Positions 9,732 to 20,699 of a stretch of 64,000 nt of DNA are shown piece after piece. The notes below the pieces were generated by a model. The model made no database searches and had not been told where the DNA came from. It saw nothing but the letters and a program-made list of their open reading frames with translations. Source of the stretch: Silene latifolia (taxonomy: Eukaryota; Streptophyta; Magnoliopsida; Caryophyllales; Caryophyllaceae); NCBI RefSeq assembly GCF_048544455.1, contig NC_133536.1:28398152-28462151 (forward strand), given 5' to 3'. Position 1 is the first letter of the stretch, and the number at the start of each line of letters is the position of its first letter. A program made the position numbers and the translations under genes.

Positions 9732-11029
9732 TGCGTCAATTATTCAAAGAAATTAACAGGGAAAAAGTACAAATGACAGAAATTCAAGCAGAATATTAAG
9801 CAGTTTGTGGTTTGTTTGTTGGTGCCTGATCACAAATGACCTGCTATTGTCTTATATGACACATTGTACAGGAAAATTTGCATTAATCATTATTTAAAGG
9901 CAGTAGACCTGGTTTGTTTAGCTTCTGGGAAGTTTCGTTTCGACATTTGACATCATCAATGGCCTGAATTTTTTAACTTATGTTGACAGCTGCAAAACTT
10001 CTATTTCTCTGAAATAGTATGAAATAACATATCATAACCCCACTAACAGTGGTTAATTAATCATCAAGTGACATAAACTGTTTAAAAAATCCTAATTGAC
10101 ATAGAATACTCAATAATTGCAGAAGACAATATCAACTGACATAATAACATAAAACACGTAAATAGAAATAAAATATGTTTATTGACTTTAATGCCTGAAC
10201 ACGTACCCTTCAACGAAGAAGCCAGTCCAGAATCCAATAATTCATGTACTCCGTATATAAGTATCCACCATTTGCTGAGGGCTTGTTCGGAACTAATTGT
10301 AACAGGGGAGGCGAGGTGAGGAAAGGGATTATTTATTTACCTCTTTAACTCTTTGTCGGGAATATTTTAATGATAGATAAACAAATGATTCGAGGAAATA
10401 CATATTAATAGTTCTTGTCCAATATGTAAGAATTAGAAACAAATAGTGAGTACCCTCCCAAACTCCATATTGTTGCCTACATCACCACTCAATTGCTTTG
10501 CATACAAAGCTGATATGCACCAACTTCCAGATCTTGACATCTTCAGACATATCAATTGTTGGATGATTGTCTTTTCTCGTGGAGTTAAACTAGACACGTC
10601 ATTTGTTATAGCTTTGAGATTTCTCAAATTTCACGCGGATACCATTTTGAACAAGTTTAATTCTGGAATAAAAAAAATAAAGATGATTTTTTTTTACAAC
10701 ATAAGCATTATTTCAAAAAAGTGATATTTTGACCGGTTGCGTTGAGTTCTCCAACATATCCAATGCCCCAATTGTTTTACCTCGACTTGTCATCATTAAG
10801 CTACTTTTTTTTTCCATTATACATCTTTAAACTTTCTACTTCAATTTTGTTCCTCTTTGTCATGTGGTTAAGCAATACAGTAAAATTAAGAAGTGTGAAT
10901 ATATATCAAACTATTTTATTATTATATAAAATCCCGCAACCACATAAGAAGTAGTAGAAGACTAGAAGCTCTTGACCAAAAGATAAAAAGTTTATACAAT
11001 TAAAAAAGAGACTACACAATTAAAAAGAC
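9732..11029. other. Spacer with CNL promoter and no other gene
   Basis: About 1.3 kb between the CNL start and the aminotransferase stop. It should hold the CNL promoter and 5' UTR and the aminotransferase 3' UTR. No convincing open frame, terminal repeat or RNA gene is visible; 10660-10960 is T-rich low-complexity DNA. Confidence 0.5.
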
Positions 11030-14000
11030 TCAATTGTTTCCATCCAAGGCTGGCATGCACTTGAGAATAATCTCGGCACCAGCTTCTAATTCTTGCTCAG
11101 ATATGATCAATGGCGGAACTAATCTCACAATATTTCCTTTACCAGCAGTTAAAATTAGCAATCCCGATTTGAGGCAGGCATCTACCAAGGGACCCGCTGG
11201 TACGTCGAGCTCTATACCAACAATAAGACCCTTACCTCGAACTTCTTTTATGTGTCTATTTCCTCCTAGTTTTTTTGTTAGTAAATCAATAAAATATTGG
11301 CCTTTCTTAGACACACTGGACAAGAAGTCTGGATTTGCAATTTTATCAAAGACTGTAATTGCAGCACTACATGCTAAGGGGCCACCAGCAAAAGTACTTC
11401 CATGGTCCCCAGGGTTTATTGCTGCTGATACTCTCTCCGTCACTAGTGCCGCTCCAATAGGTATTCCTCCGGCTAGAGGTTTTGCGAGGGTCATTATGTC
11501 AGGGTATACATCATATGGTTCATGTGCCCAGAGGTGACCAGTTCTGCCCAAACCACATTGGACCTAGTAAATGATGGAAGATGTATGTATCTAGTTAGTC
11601 AAACTGCACTAGAAAATCGCAAAAACAAATATGTAATGTATTCTTTTTTAGCAGAGAGCAATTCATCTGACCAGTAAACTAAACGCATAGGCAGTTCACT
11701 GTAGTATATATATAGAATATTATAAATCTCTTTATCAAACAACCAAGCAAGCAAGTCAAGTAGAAGAGAGTATCAAGGAGGATTCTTTCTCAAACAAGTA
11801 AGGCACCCTTAAATTTACATGTCCTTTGAGTTTGATGATAATACGAGAGACGAGAGTCTGCTACCATAAACCAGATTATAGAGTTGATAAAACTGGCAAG
11901 GTTTTAGGCTTTGTTTAGATTGAAGGACAACAAGGGAAGTGAGGAATATAATCTCTCTTATATGGAATAACACAAATGAGTGTCTCAAAATGTGGAATGA
12001 AACTGAAAAAGAGTCGGAGTACCAATTTTATATTGCATCTTCACATATATACTTGGGGCATAATATATATACTTGAGGCAATGGATAGTTAGAGTTGTAG
12101 AACTTGAACCACACTAAATCAAATTGGGAAGCCGAAAATGGGAAGAGGTGGAACTTGCTTACCTCATCATAGATTAAGAGTGCTCCTGCTTCATTGCAAG
12201 CAGCACGTAGAGAGTATAAAAATTCCTTTGTGGCACTGTATATGCCACCTTCACCTTGGACAGGTTCGACAAATACACCAGCAATTTTACCACTGAGTAT
12301 AAGTTCACGGGATGCCTTCTCATCGCCATATTCGAGGAAAGTAACCCCGGGCATCAGTGGTTCGAATGGTGCTCTGTAATTTTGTTTACTAGTCAAAGAA
12401 AGAGCACCGATTGTCCTTCCGTGGAAACAATTACTGAAAGCAATAAATTCTGTTGGTGGGTCTTTCACATCCGGACGTGTATGTCTTTGAAACTTCCTTG
12501 CAAATTTAATGGCAGCTTCAGTGGCTTCAGTTCCAGAATTTGTGAAAAAGACCCGATCAGCAAATGAAGATGATACTAAACGCTTTGCAAGCTCCACCTA
12601 TAATGCAATAAACAAGAGAAATCTGATCAACATCCATCTGGTAGGCATGTACAGCAGAAATGGGAACATCAATTCAACTCAAGTTAACATCCACTGATCA
12701 CCAAAGTAAGATGAGAAAAATAAATTCGGGTAGGACGTAGTAAGATGTCTGAAACTCCCCGATATACCACTCTTCCCTCTTTCCTCATTGTCACCTTTAT
12801 CTCCTCTTCGGTATGTCAACTGCATCGCAGTTGCAACTACCCTAACAAAGCATGACCTTCGTGTAATCCCAAAGTCTAGCCTTTATGAGTTAGTTATAAT
12901 TACAATTGCCATACAAGTGTATTTCTTATCCTCCTCGCTGTAGAACTTAGTATCAAGTTCAACTAAATAAGCTTCATTACAAGGAAAATATCATTACAAG
13001 TGCCAGCAAACACTATCTAGGATCAATTTCATCTGTTGCGGTGTAAAATAGAATCCTGATGTACCCAGCGCTTTGACCAAACTACTACTGATATCAGACA
13101 ACAGGTTTACTAGGGAGAAGAAAAGTAAGAGCAATAGAAATAAACCCCAACGCAAACTAAAACTTGTGGTTCGAATGTTCAATCATCTTCATCCATTCAT
13201 TTATCAACACCCTAAAAAACCTCGAATGACAAGATTTACAAATAAAACTACATTAAGATATAGAACCATTGATTGAGTCCCATCTATTAGCTTGACCTTT
13301 TGGTTGAGGCCCTAATTAAAAAAAATTTGTGTATACTTCCATAGTTGAACCTTTTTATTCGGTTTTCTTTTAAATCAAGAGTCGCATTCCCGAGATTAAA
13401 AAAATGAGTGTACTCAACCTAACTGGCCCTGTCTTGGATGCAAAAACTCAAGCTCAAGAGCATCATTTTCAAACAGCAGCTCAATATTAACATACTCCCT
13501 CCGTCCACTCACTTGTTGAGGCGTATTTTAATGAAAGGTAAACAAATGGCTAACACGGAGGGACTAGTAAGCGTATCAAAGAATAAAATATACGAAAAAT
13601 ACACCTTATCAAACGAGAAGAACTAATATAGGAACAAATCAAACACAAAACATGCAAACACACCAATTATAAACACCAATTATCAAATAAGACCATCACA
13701 CGACAACTACAACGACGCTGCATTACGTTTGCACCTCACAACTCATCATTATCACTAATTAATTATCATTTATTTACTTTTTATATTCTTTATGAATGAT
13801 ATTTTAATCAAATGTAAACAAATGATTGAAACGGAGGGAGAATATCATAAGCGCGAAAAGCTGAAACACTAAAAAAACCTCACCATGGGAGTGGAATAAT
13901 AAATATTGCTAACATGCGCCAAGAGATTAGCCTGATCAGTTACGGTCCGAACCCAATCAGGATCGGAATGACCGAGAGCATTAACAGCAATACCAGAAGT

Positions 14001-14309
14001 CATATCCAAATACTCTCGACCCTCAACATCGAATAATTTACAACCAATGCCATGGGAGAATACTACCGGAGTTCTAGCGTAGGTTCCCACAATCACTTTG
14101 GCTTCGTCGTCGATTATTTGCTTTGTTTTAGTCGGCGTAGCGGCGGCGACGGTGGTGGCGACGGAAGCGGTGTCGAGGTTGAGGCATGAGGTGGGAGGGA
14201 GACGGAGGTGAGTTGGTTTGTGGTGGGTGAAGTGGTGGAGTTGACGGCGGAGATTGAGTGGGGTGGTTAGGGAGTGTGAGGAGGAGAACACGTGGGAGGA
14301 TGTTTGCAT
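11030..14309 (-). CDS. WIN1: Acetylornithine aminotransferase, plastid
   Basis: A three-exon gene (14309-13884, 12597-12163, 11563-11030; all phase 0, GT-AG) encodes about 464 residues, close to the Arabidopsis enzyme. It is a class-III PLP aminotransferase that makes N-acetylornithine from N-acetylglutamate semialdehyde in arginine synthesis. The first 60-80 residues are Ser/Thr/His-rich and acid-poor, as in a chloroplast transit peptide. Fold landmarks are [18 protein letters not shown], the PLP-binding Asp in LLIYDE (about 286), the Schiff-base Lys in TLAKPLAGG (about 315) and the [13 protein letters not shown] loop. The start at MQTSSHVF is preferred; an in-frame ATG at 14498 lies inside a MITE and would add an untypical leader. 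Intron 1 (12598-13883) holds a short Stowaway element and another Stowaway-like end near 13799-13838. Decayed copies of the last exon lie at 3320-3470 and 5160-5727. Confidence 0.93.
13495..13567. mobile_element. Short Stowaway-type element in aminotransferase intron 1
   Basis: The left end CTCCCTCCGTCCACTCACTTG and the right end, ending aacacggagggactag, form imperfect inverted repeats bounded by TA. Only about 73 bp long, it is an internally deleted copy of the TA-duplicating CTCCCTCC family that recurs in this window. Confidence 0.5.
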
Positions 14310-14488
14310 TGTGTTTGTGTTGAGATTTGAGACGGCTGTTGTTTTTAGACAGAGAGAAGAGTGAATCAGGGTTTTGCTTTGTCTGAGTTGTTCACTACTT
14401 CGGATTGATTTCCCACCTTTGATGGTAGATATAAATTCACGGGTCAACCGAAGATATCTTAATCTAGTCGTTTTTATATTGTGGGATA

Positions 14489-14746
14489 CTTCCTCCATTC
14501 AACTCCACTCTACCACTTTCTTTTTTCACGTTTGCCAATACGTGTTTTAAGCGCTAAATATCATTAGCTACGTATTTGCAAAAATTATGAAAGTTAGATA
14601 TTTTTAATATACTCGTAAAGACGAATCAAACAAGATCCCACATGAATATATTTCCACTTACATGTCGAGAGAAAATCGAAATTGAATACACAATTGTGAA
14701 TAGTGTACAAAAATGAAATAGGTAGAGTGGAGTTGAATGGAGGAAG
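14489..14746. mobile_element. Stowaway MITE upstream of the aminotransferase
   Basis: A perfect 26-bp terminal inverted repeat (left CTTCCTCCATTCAACTCCAC..., right its complement) is bounded by TA on both sides (14487-14488 and 14747-14748), the Stowaway target. The 258-bp element starts 179 bp upstream of the preferred start codon of the gene at 11030-14309, so it lies in the promoter or 5' UTR. The identical ends suggest a fairly recent insertion. Confidence 0.85.
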
Positions 14747-14848
14747 TAATAGATTTCAAGTTTAATCCCTTTTTTCCTATTTTCTTGGGACAAAACACGT
14801 TGATTTGAATAGCACAATTGCAGCACTAGCTAATAAATCAATTTAATA

Positions 14849-15160
14849 CTCCCACTTATTCTAGATAAACCTCTCTATTTATGGGGCACTAGAATTAAGG
14901 AGATGACTAAAATAAGGTAAAGTATTGTAGTGGGGTTAGGTAATTGGAGAGAGGGAAGGTATTGTGGAGTGTGATGATTAAAATAAGTATTGTTGTGGGG
15001 TAAGTTGATTAAGATAAATATTGTTGTGGAGTGAGGTGGGGTATTGTTGTGGGTTGAGGTGATTAAAATAAGTATAAAATTTTACTAAATAAGAAAATAG
15101 GGAAGGTATTGTGGATAGATGTAAAAGGAAAGAGGGAAGGTTATGTAGAATAGGAGAGAG
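14849..15160. mobile_element. Stowaway-like MITE
   Basis: The left end CTCCCACTTATTCTAGATAA and the complement of the right end, CTCTCTCCTATTCTACATAA, are related inverted repeats next to TA dinucleotides. The interior has imperfect repeats of gattaaaataagtattgttg. It lies only about 100 bp from the Stowaway copy at 14489, further from the gene. Confidence 0.55.
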
Positions 15161-16126
15161 TATTAGCTAATTTGTCTCTCACCAGTCACCACATATTACC
15201 CTTTATTATCTTTTCCGTGTGATGCGTGACATAACGCTAGCCTACTTTGCGTTCCTAGTTCTTGTCTGTCAAGTGTCTAGTTTCGAAATAGATGTTGCTA
15301 AAGATCTCGACACATTACTTCCAGTCGTTTGACATTATTTACTGGGATAAATTATACCCAATTTATAATTATTCACGTAATCACGTAACTTCTCTCTAAA
15401 ATGCTCCTACATGAAATTAACTTTGAAAGATTCGAAAAAAAAAAAATTCATCATGACGACAACTTAATCAAACAAATCGAAACGACCAATTAACATAATT
15501 TAACTAATTAATTAATTTAATGTTTTTCAATTCGTGGACGATCAAATATAAAGTTCTTCAATTGTTTGTTATTTGATATTAGTTCTTAATTTCGATTTAT
15601 CTATTAATTTTTTTTCAATAGTTAAACTTTGTTCCATACTTGACATTTGTATTGCACAAGTCCATTTGGTTAGTTACGGTCCAAAAAATATCATCTGTAA
15701 CTTAAGATGTGTTTCACAAGATCATGCTTGAGCAATTCTTGAAACAATTTGTATTTACTCCAGATTTAACATGATCAACTTTGCTATTTGCTAATAGCTA
15801 CGAAGTACAAACTTACAAATTGTATCGCTTACCACGAAATTTAGCTACAGGTAGCAATGCTCGAGTCTTGATGATATTTCATGCAATATAGGTATACAAC
15901 TATACAAGCTATTTTTCGGTAGCAGAAATAAAAATATAAAATAAATGTTTTCCTGCGTATTTCCCTGGCCCCCTGACACACCGAGTTACAGGTGACAATT
16001 CTAGCAAGTCAGCCCAAGTTGTCTTTCCCCTGGCGCACCCCACCCATACTTTTCACCCGGGCAGAGTTAGGAACAGCGTCAGGCTGAGGCAACCCGGTTC
16101 TTGGTCAGGTTTAGCACATGTTTACA
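15161..16126. other. Spacer between aminotransferase promoter and F-box gene
   Basis: No gene seen. Most is AT-rich. The GC-richer stretch 15960-16120 directly after the F-box stop is probably its 3' UTR. Confidence 0.5.
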
Positions 16127-17530
16127 TTAGTGCATCCAAGATAAATCTTGTCTAAACGACACCTTTTTTGCAGTCCCTTGAAGACCACTCTCCGAAACTT
16201 GAGGACAGTCTTCAACAGACAAGAACTCCAGCTTCCCTGTTCCCTTCAATTGCTTGAACCCGTCATCAGTGACTCCCAAGCATCGACAAAGTCGTAAGAC
16301 TGATAACTGTGGAAACTGTGCCACAAATTGTAAGCCGTCGTCACTGATCTCCTGACACTTCACTAGCTCCAAGGTTTCCAGGAAGGCAGCTGAACATAAA
16401 GCCTCCATTCCAAGATCACTAAAGGAATACACATGGTCCAATGAAAGCTCCCGAATAGGACAACTTCTTACCAAGTTAATAATCCCCTCCACCGAGAATG
16501 ATGAAAGTGATGGGAAATCCCCGTCAGCAAATGATATCTTGACACACTCTAACATTGGACAATTTTCGGCCAAGGCCTTCAAACTCCCATCGGTTAATGT
16601 TAACCGGTGGCTAATTAGAAGAGGGACTGAGAAATCCGATGGTATTCTAAGAGAGATTGAGCGGAGTGATTGAGCTGCTCGAGATAAGTCTAAGATGTCA
16701 CCGTCTCTAAGTCCAACACACATGTCCATGTGGATCTTTTGTAAGTTTAGGCACTGACCTAAAACACAAGCAAGACCTCGTCCCGGGCTTACCATGCAAT
16801 TCACTAAGCTCATTTCCACCATGCTTTCACAAGGAATTGATTGTTTGTTCCATCTATCAACTGCTATACGGTCATATAGCTTCATATACCGGTAATTGGA
16901 ATCCACTTCAAACTCGAAAAACTTCAGATTTCGCCAGCTGGGTCCAAGCCTTATCAGATCACCTTCTCCAATAGCCCGACAATTCTTGATGGAGAGATAT
17001 TCAATTCTCTCAAGCTTACCTAGACAGTCAATCCACTCCGAACCGTTTACATTTAAGCATCGGATGAGGTGTAGCACACTCAGTTTCTTGCATCCCACAA
17101 CGACAGAGAGAATTCCACAACCAGTAATTCTAGGAGCAAAATTCAATTTCAAGGATGAAAGATTCAAACAAGATGCTAAGTAACCTACACCTGCATCAGT
17201 AATGTAAGTGCAGAAGCTTAAGGTGAGATCCATAAGAGACGGGCAGCTCTTCGAAAGATTTAGAAGGCCTCGATCGTCTAGTTGTTTGCCTAATTTGGAC
17301 ATCCACCCAGAGTAAATTATTTCCACCTTGATCAAGTTTGGAAACCTATGGCAAAGAGTGTTTAGAGCTTCATTTGCCGGTTTCAGACCACAGCCGACAC
17401 GTAGACATTGCCTCTGCTCATTCTCCAGCTCATGGAAATGCTTACAAGTCAAAGAGACAGCGTTTCTATCAGCGGTAGTTGTAATCCTCTCTATAACTTC
17501 CAATATTAATTGATCTGGCAATGCGTCCAT
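16127..17530 (-). CDS. F-box/LRR protein (SCF substrate adaptor)
   Basis: A 467-residue protein starts MDALPDQLILEVIERI, a typical N-terminal F-box (about residues 1-45), and is followed by cysteine-type leucine-rich repeats to the end (consensus-like pieces such as CPSLMDLTLSFCTYITDAGV and FLETLELVKCQEISDDGL). Such proteins bind SKP1 through the F-box and use the repeats to choose substrates for SCF ubiquitin ligases. The frame is open for 42 more codons upstream, but a good splice acceptor (tgttgcag, exon from 17584) lies there, so those codons are probably 5' UTR. A matching donor (caag-cag/gtaatc) is at 19443/19442, suggesting a 1.86-kb 5'-UTR intron. Which subfamily and which target are unknown. 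Confidence 0.88.
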   Translation of the reverse strand: MDALPDQLILEVIERITTTADRNAVSLTCKHFHELENEQRQCLRVGCGLKPANEALNTLCHRFPNLIKVEIIYSGWMSKLGKQLDDRGLLNLSKSCPSLMDLTLSFCTYITDAGVGYLASCLNLSSLKLNFAPRITGCGILSVVVGCKKLSVLHLIRCLNVNGSEWIDCLGKLERIEYLSIKNCRAIGEGDLIRLGPSWRNLKFFEFEVDSNYRYMKLYDRIAVDRWNKQSIPCESMVEMSLVNCMVSPGRGLACVLGQCLNLQKIHMDMCVGLRDGDILDLSRAAQSLRSISLRIPSDFSVPLLISHRLTLTDGSLKALAENCPMLECVKISFADGDFPSLSSFSVEGIINLVRSCPIRELSLDHVYSFSDLGMEALCSAAFLETLELVKCQEISDDGLQFVAQFPQLSVLRLCRCLGVTDDGFKQLKGTGKLEFLSVEDCPQVSESGLQGTAKKVSFRQDLSWMH

Positions 17531-17584
17531 GACAGCCAAACTGTCCTTGCTCCTAACTTGGTAAAGTATATCGGCAACAACAGG

Positions 17585-19442
17585 CTGCAACACAAGGGAT
17601 CGGAACTTGTTATTTGCTACAACAATAAATTGAAGGATTATGACTCCAGGTGTCATTTACCTTATTTATGTATGATGAACTCTTTCAGAACAAAATATCA
17701 AGAACACGTGTTTGTCATACAGTGAATGATAAAACAGAAAAACCCAAACACATACGTATTTCCAAGTTTCTAACTAGAAAAAATATACTCCTTGTAAAAC
17801 TATTACTTAGACTCGACTGCAAGTGTTGAACATGAGTACGTGAGAGTGTCAAGCATGCTAAAACAGCAATTTTGTATTAAATCGTGTTTTGGCCTAAAAT
17901 GAATCATGTAAGTGTCATGTAGTGTGGCAGGCGCCCAAAAAGAAGTGTCGAAACAACACGGCAGTTAAAATATGTGTTCGCTCATACAAGCTAAAGGCTA
18001 GCAAAGTAATAAGCGCAGCAAAGTTATATGCATTCATTGACAGAGTGCGACAAATTCATGAGATGAATCCAAAATACCTTTCTTTAATAAATCATAGAAG
18101 TTGATAGTACAAACCCAATTATTTCATCCCTAAGAATCATATTCTCCTTCTGACCTATTCCGTCTAGTCATTTAGAAAATAATCGGCTAGAAAAGCTCAA
18201 GATAGCTCGCAAACAATAACCACAGAAACCATTCAAACCCAAGCCGTGATAAAAATGTTATTTCGTCCCAGCATTCGGCAAATGTGCATCCGCTCAAAGA
18301 ATCTAAAGGCTAGCAAAGTAATAAACCCAGCTACATTATATGCACTCATTGACAGGGTAGGTATTAGGCTGTAGTGTTATCCTTAGTACTCAGAACTCTG
18401 ATCATAGCAAAGACTCGTTCAATGAGTACGATGATGAGCAGGCCAGACTGCCAGGCGCCAAAGTGCAGACTATCTCATAAGGTGATTCCAAAATACCTAT
18501 ATTAGCTAGTAGAACTTGATAGTATAAATCTGATTATTTCGTCACTAAGAATCAAATTCTCCTCATGAACTTCAGACGGAATCTTATTCAACTAGTCATT
18601 TAGCAAATAATCGGCTAGAAAACCTCAAGATAGCTCCAAGACAATAACCATTCAAAGCATTCTGACCCAAGCCATGATAAAACTGTGCTTAGTCTATGAT
18701 ATAATCAACCCTTTTGCTTCCCCCCAGCACTCGGCATACATAATAATATAACACATTCACAACATCCTTCTTCCAAAGAAGGAACCTTTCAGCCATATAC
18801 ATCAATTGGTTGAAATGTTCAATCCCGTTCCGTCAATTAAATCAAAAAATGATGTTGAAAGATGACAATCGTGAAACAATTAGCTGTATTAAGGGAAATT
18901 TGTATGACCATTTGCACATTCATTGATCTAAATACCAAATAAATCAAAATTACATTAATTTTTCCTTAACCCTTAAGGCTTCATCCCTAACATACCCAAA
19001 ATTATACACACAATAACAACAATTTGAACAAGAAAAGACTCAACTATAAATCTATGCAACAAAAGAACAATCCCAGTTTCCAATTTAAAAATAAAACACA
19101 AAAATTAAAATAAAAAAACATATGCAGAAAGCCAATTGCGGGGGGGAAATTTCAACGGGGACCAACGGCAATAGTATAAGTTAAACATGAAAAAAATTCA
19201 AAATTTTTAAAATAAAAGCTTTGAAATTTTCATCCTCCAGCGGGGGGGAGCGGCCCAGCTAGCCCTCTCCTGGCTCCACCTTGGGCAGAACCCAAACTTT
19301 TTTCAGAAGAAAGCATGGTACAAAAAATAGAAGAATAATAAAAGTAACCCAGATCAAGAAAGATTGAATCTTGGTAAATGGAATTAACAACAGTTCAGGA
19401 AGAAATAGAGAGAATGATTAATAGAAATGATTGCGAGATTAC
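17585..19442 (-). other. Probable 5'-UTR intron of the F-box gene
   Basis: Bounded on the minus strand by GCAG/GTAATC at 19443/19442 and by TGTTGCAG at 17585. The region has no coding potential. It contains a diverged tandem duplication (separate entry) and, at 19130-19290, a G-rich stretch resembling a worn transposon end. A first non-coding exon would lie at about 19443-19540. This is inferred from splice-like words only. Confidence 0.5.
17965..18740 (+). repeat. Diverged tandem duplication in the F-box 5' region
   Basis: Sequence from about 17965 to 18280 recurs from about 18290 to 18740. Shared words include aaaggctagcaaagtaata, cattgacag, aatccaaaatacct, ctagtcatttag and aataatcggctagaaaa, in the same order. 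The second copy carries an extra stretch of roughly 100 bp near 18360-18470. No coding frame is shared, so it is probably a non-coding duplication. Confidence 0.75.
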
Positions 19443-19540
19443 CTGCTTGTATGATAATTGATAGAAAGCTTTTTTTTGTTTTCTATTTGAGAGTTTGTGA
19501 CCGGAATGATGAAGGTCGTGGTCATGTGGTGTGACCCAAT

Positions 19541-20305
19541 AGAGAATTGATCATCTGATCAGTTGTTCCATTTCCAGTCTCATCTCCGTATCAAATCTGT
19601 TAAATTATTGGAACATTTTCAACGTTAATAAAAAAAATGTGTGAAATTATATTTCCAAAAAATATACATGGACGAAAAATAGAAGAATATAGAGGAACTA
19701 CTCACAAAGTTGTTAGCCAATATTTTTTTTTTAAAATATATCAAGTGTGAGTGTTTCGATTTTATAATATTTCTAGTGTAGATTAATTCATTTGTTTCCT
19801 TTTTATGAGATTTTACTATTTCATATTTGGCTTTATGGTCATTGTAACTTGTAAGACATGTTAGATTTCCTTGTAGTGTGTTTGATAGTATTTGTCCTTC
19901 GCACTTTCACTCATTTGAAAGGATGATCAAGTTATTCTAGTTAAAATAGTCTAGTTCTCTTATTTTATCTTATCTTGTAAAATAGGGTGTTTATAACCAA
20001 AATAAGCTAAAATGTTGGTATAAAACTATAGTAGTAATTATTTTTTACTTAAAATAGTCAAAATGCCATTATAAAGATATAAGCTAAACTTGCATGATGG
20101 TGTGTTACTTTTGTGAAGGGTGCCCATAATTCCGCGGGGCAAATGAACTAGGACACGGGATTCTTTAGACGCTTGACCACAGTAGCCTTCTGTAATTAAT
20201 GAGCCTGACATAGTGAGTTAGTGACGTACCCTTATTTCTTTTTGTACTTTTATTGAATATTCACAATACTCGCAAGAATCTCACATAACGGATTTTCGAT
20301 TCAAT
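19541..20305. other. AT-rich spacer, nothing recognised
   Basis: No gene, RNA gene or terminal repeat could be supported. It includes the presumed promoter of the F-box gene (minus strand). Confidence 0.5.
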
Positions 20306-20440
20306 TAGGATCCTCTCCATTTCTTTCTCTCCATTTCCTCTCACAAACACATTTAATAATATTTTCTCCTTTAAACATTATTATCCATTTATTTCTATGC
20401 ATAAATGTACAACTGTTCGATGTTACCAAGATGTAATCTG
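20306..20440. mobile_element. Left part of a fold-back MITE split by the Copia element
   Basis: GGATCCTCTCCATTTC near 20309 is complementary to GAAATGGAGAGGAT near 35388-35402, on the other side of the 14.9-kb Copia. Without the Copia and one copy of its 5-bp target repeat, the two parts form a roughly 190-bp element with inverted CCTCTCCATTTC ends. Its own target duplication was not found. Confidence 0.4.
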
Positions 20441-20699
20441 TATTAACAATACAAATGCTACTGCACTTGCTCAACAACTTTCGTAAACTTAGGAGTTTGT
20501 TTTAGTCAATGCACATGTGTTTATTATGATGTTTATCCTAGTCAATTCAAGTTGTAACAATCCCTTGTTTATAGTTCTGTTAGCTTAATTCTAGGATAGC
20601 TTCTAGGTTAGATTGTTAGTCTGACTTTTGTATAAATATTAGCATGTATCTCAGTAATCGATTAACACAACAATTTCACTTATAATCATCTTCTTTATA
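20441..20699 (+). repeat. 5' LTR of Copia element 1
   Basis: 259 bp, TATTAACAATAC...CTTTATA, nearly identical to 35086-35344. A TATA-like TATAAATA lies at 20631-20638, about 60 bp before the LTR end, and is a plausible core promoter for the element. Confidence 0.93.

Noticed and set aside
14310-14498. N-terminal extension of the aminotransferase from ATG 14498
   Set aside because: The extra codons begin inside a Stowaway MITE and would give an atypical leader; MQTSSHVF at 14309 fits a plastid transit peptide.
17531-17656. 42-codon N-terminal extension of the F-box protein
   Set aside because: A good splice acceptor interrupts it at 17585 and the F-box starts cleanly at MDALPDQ.
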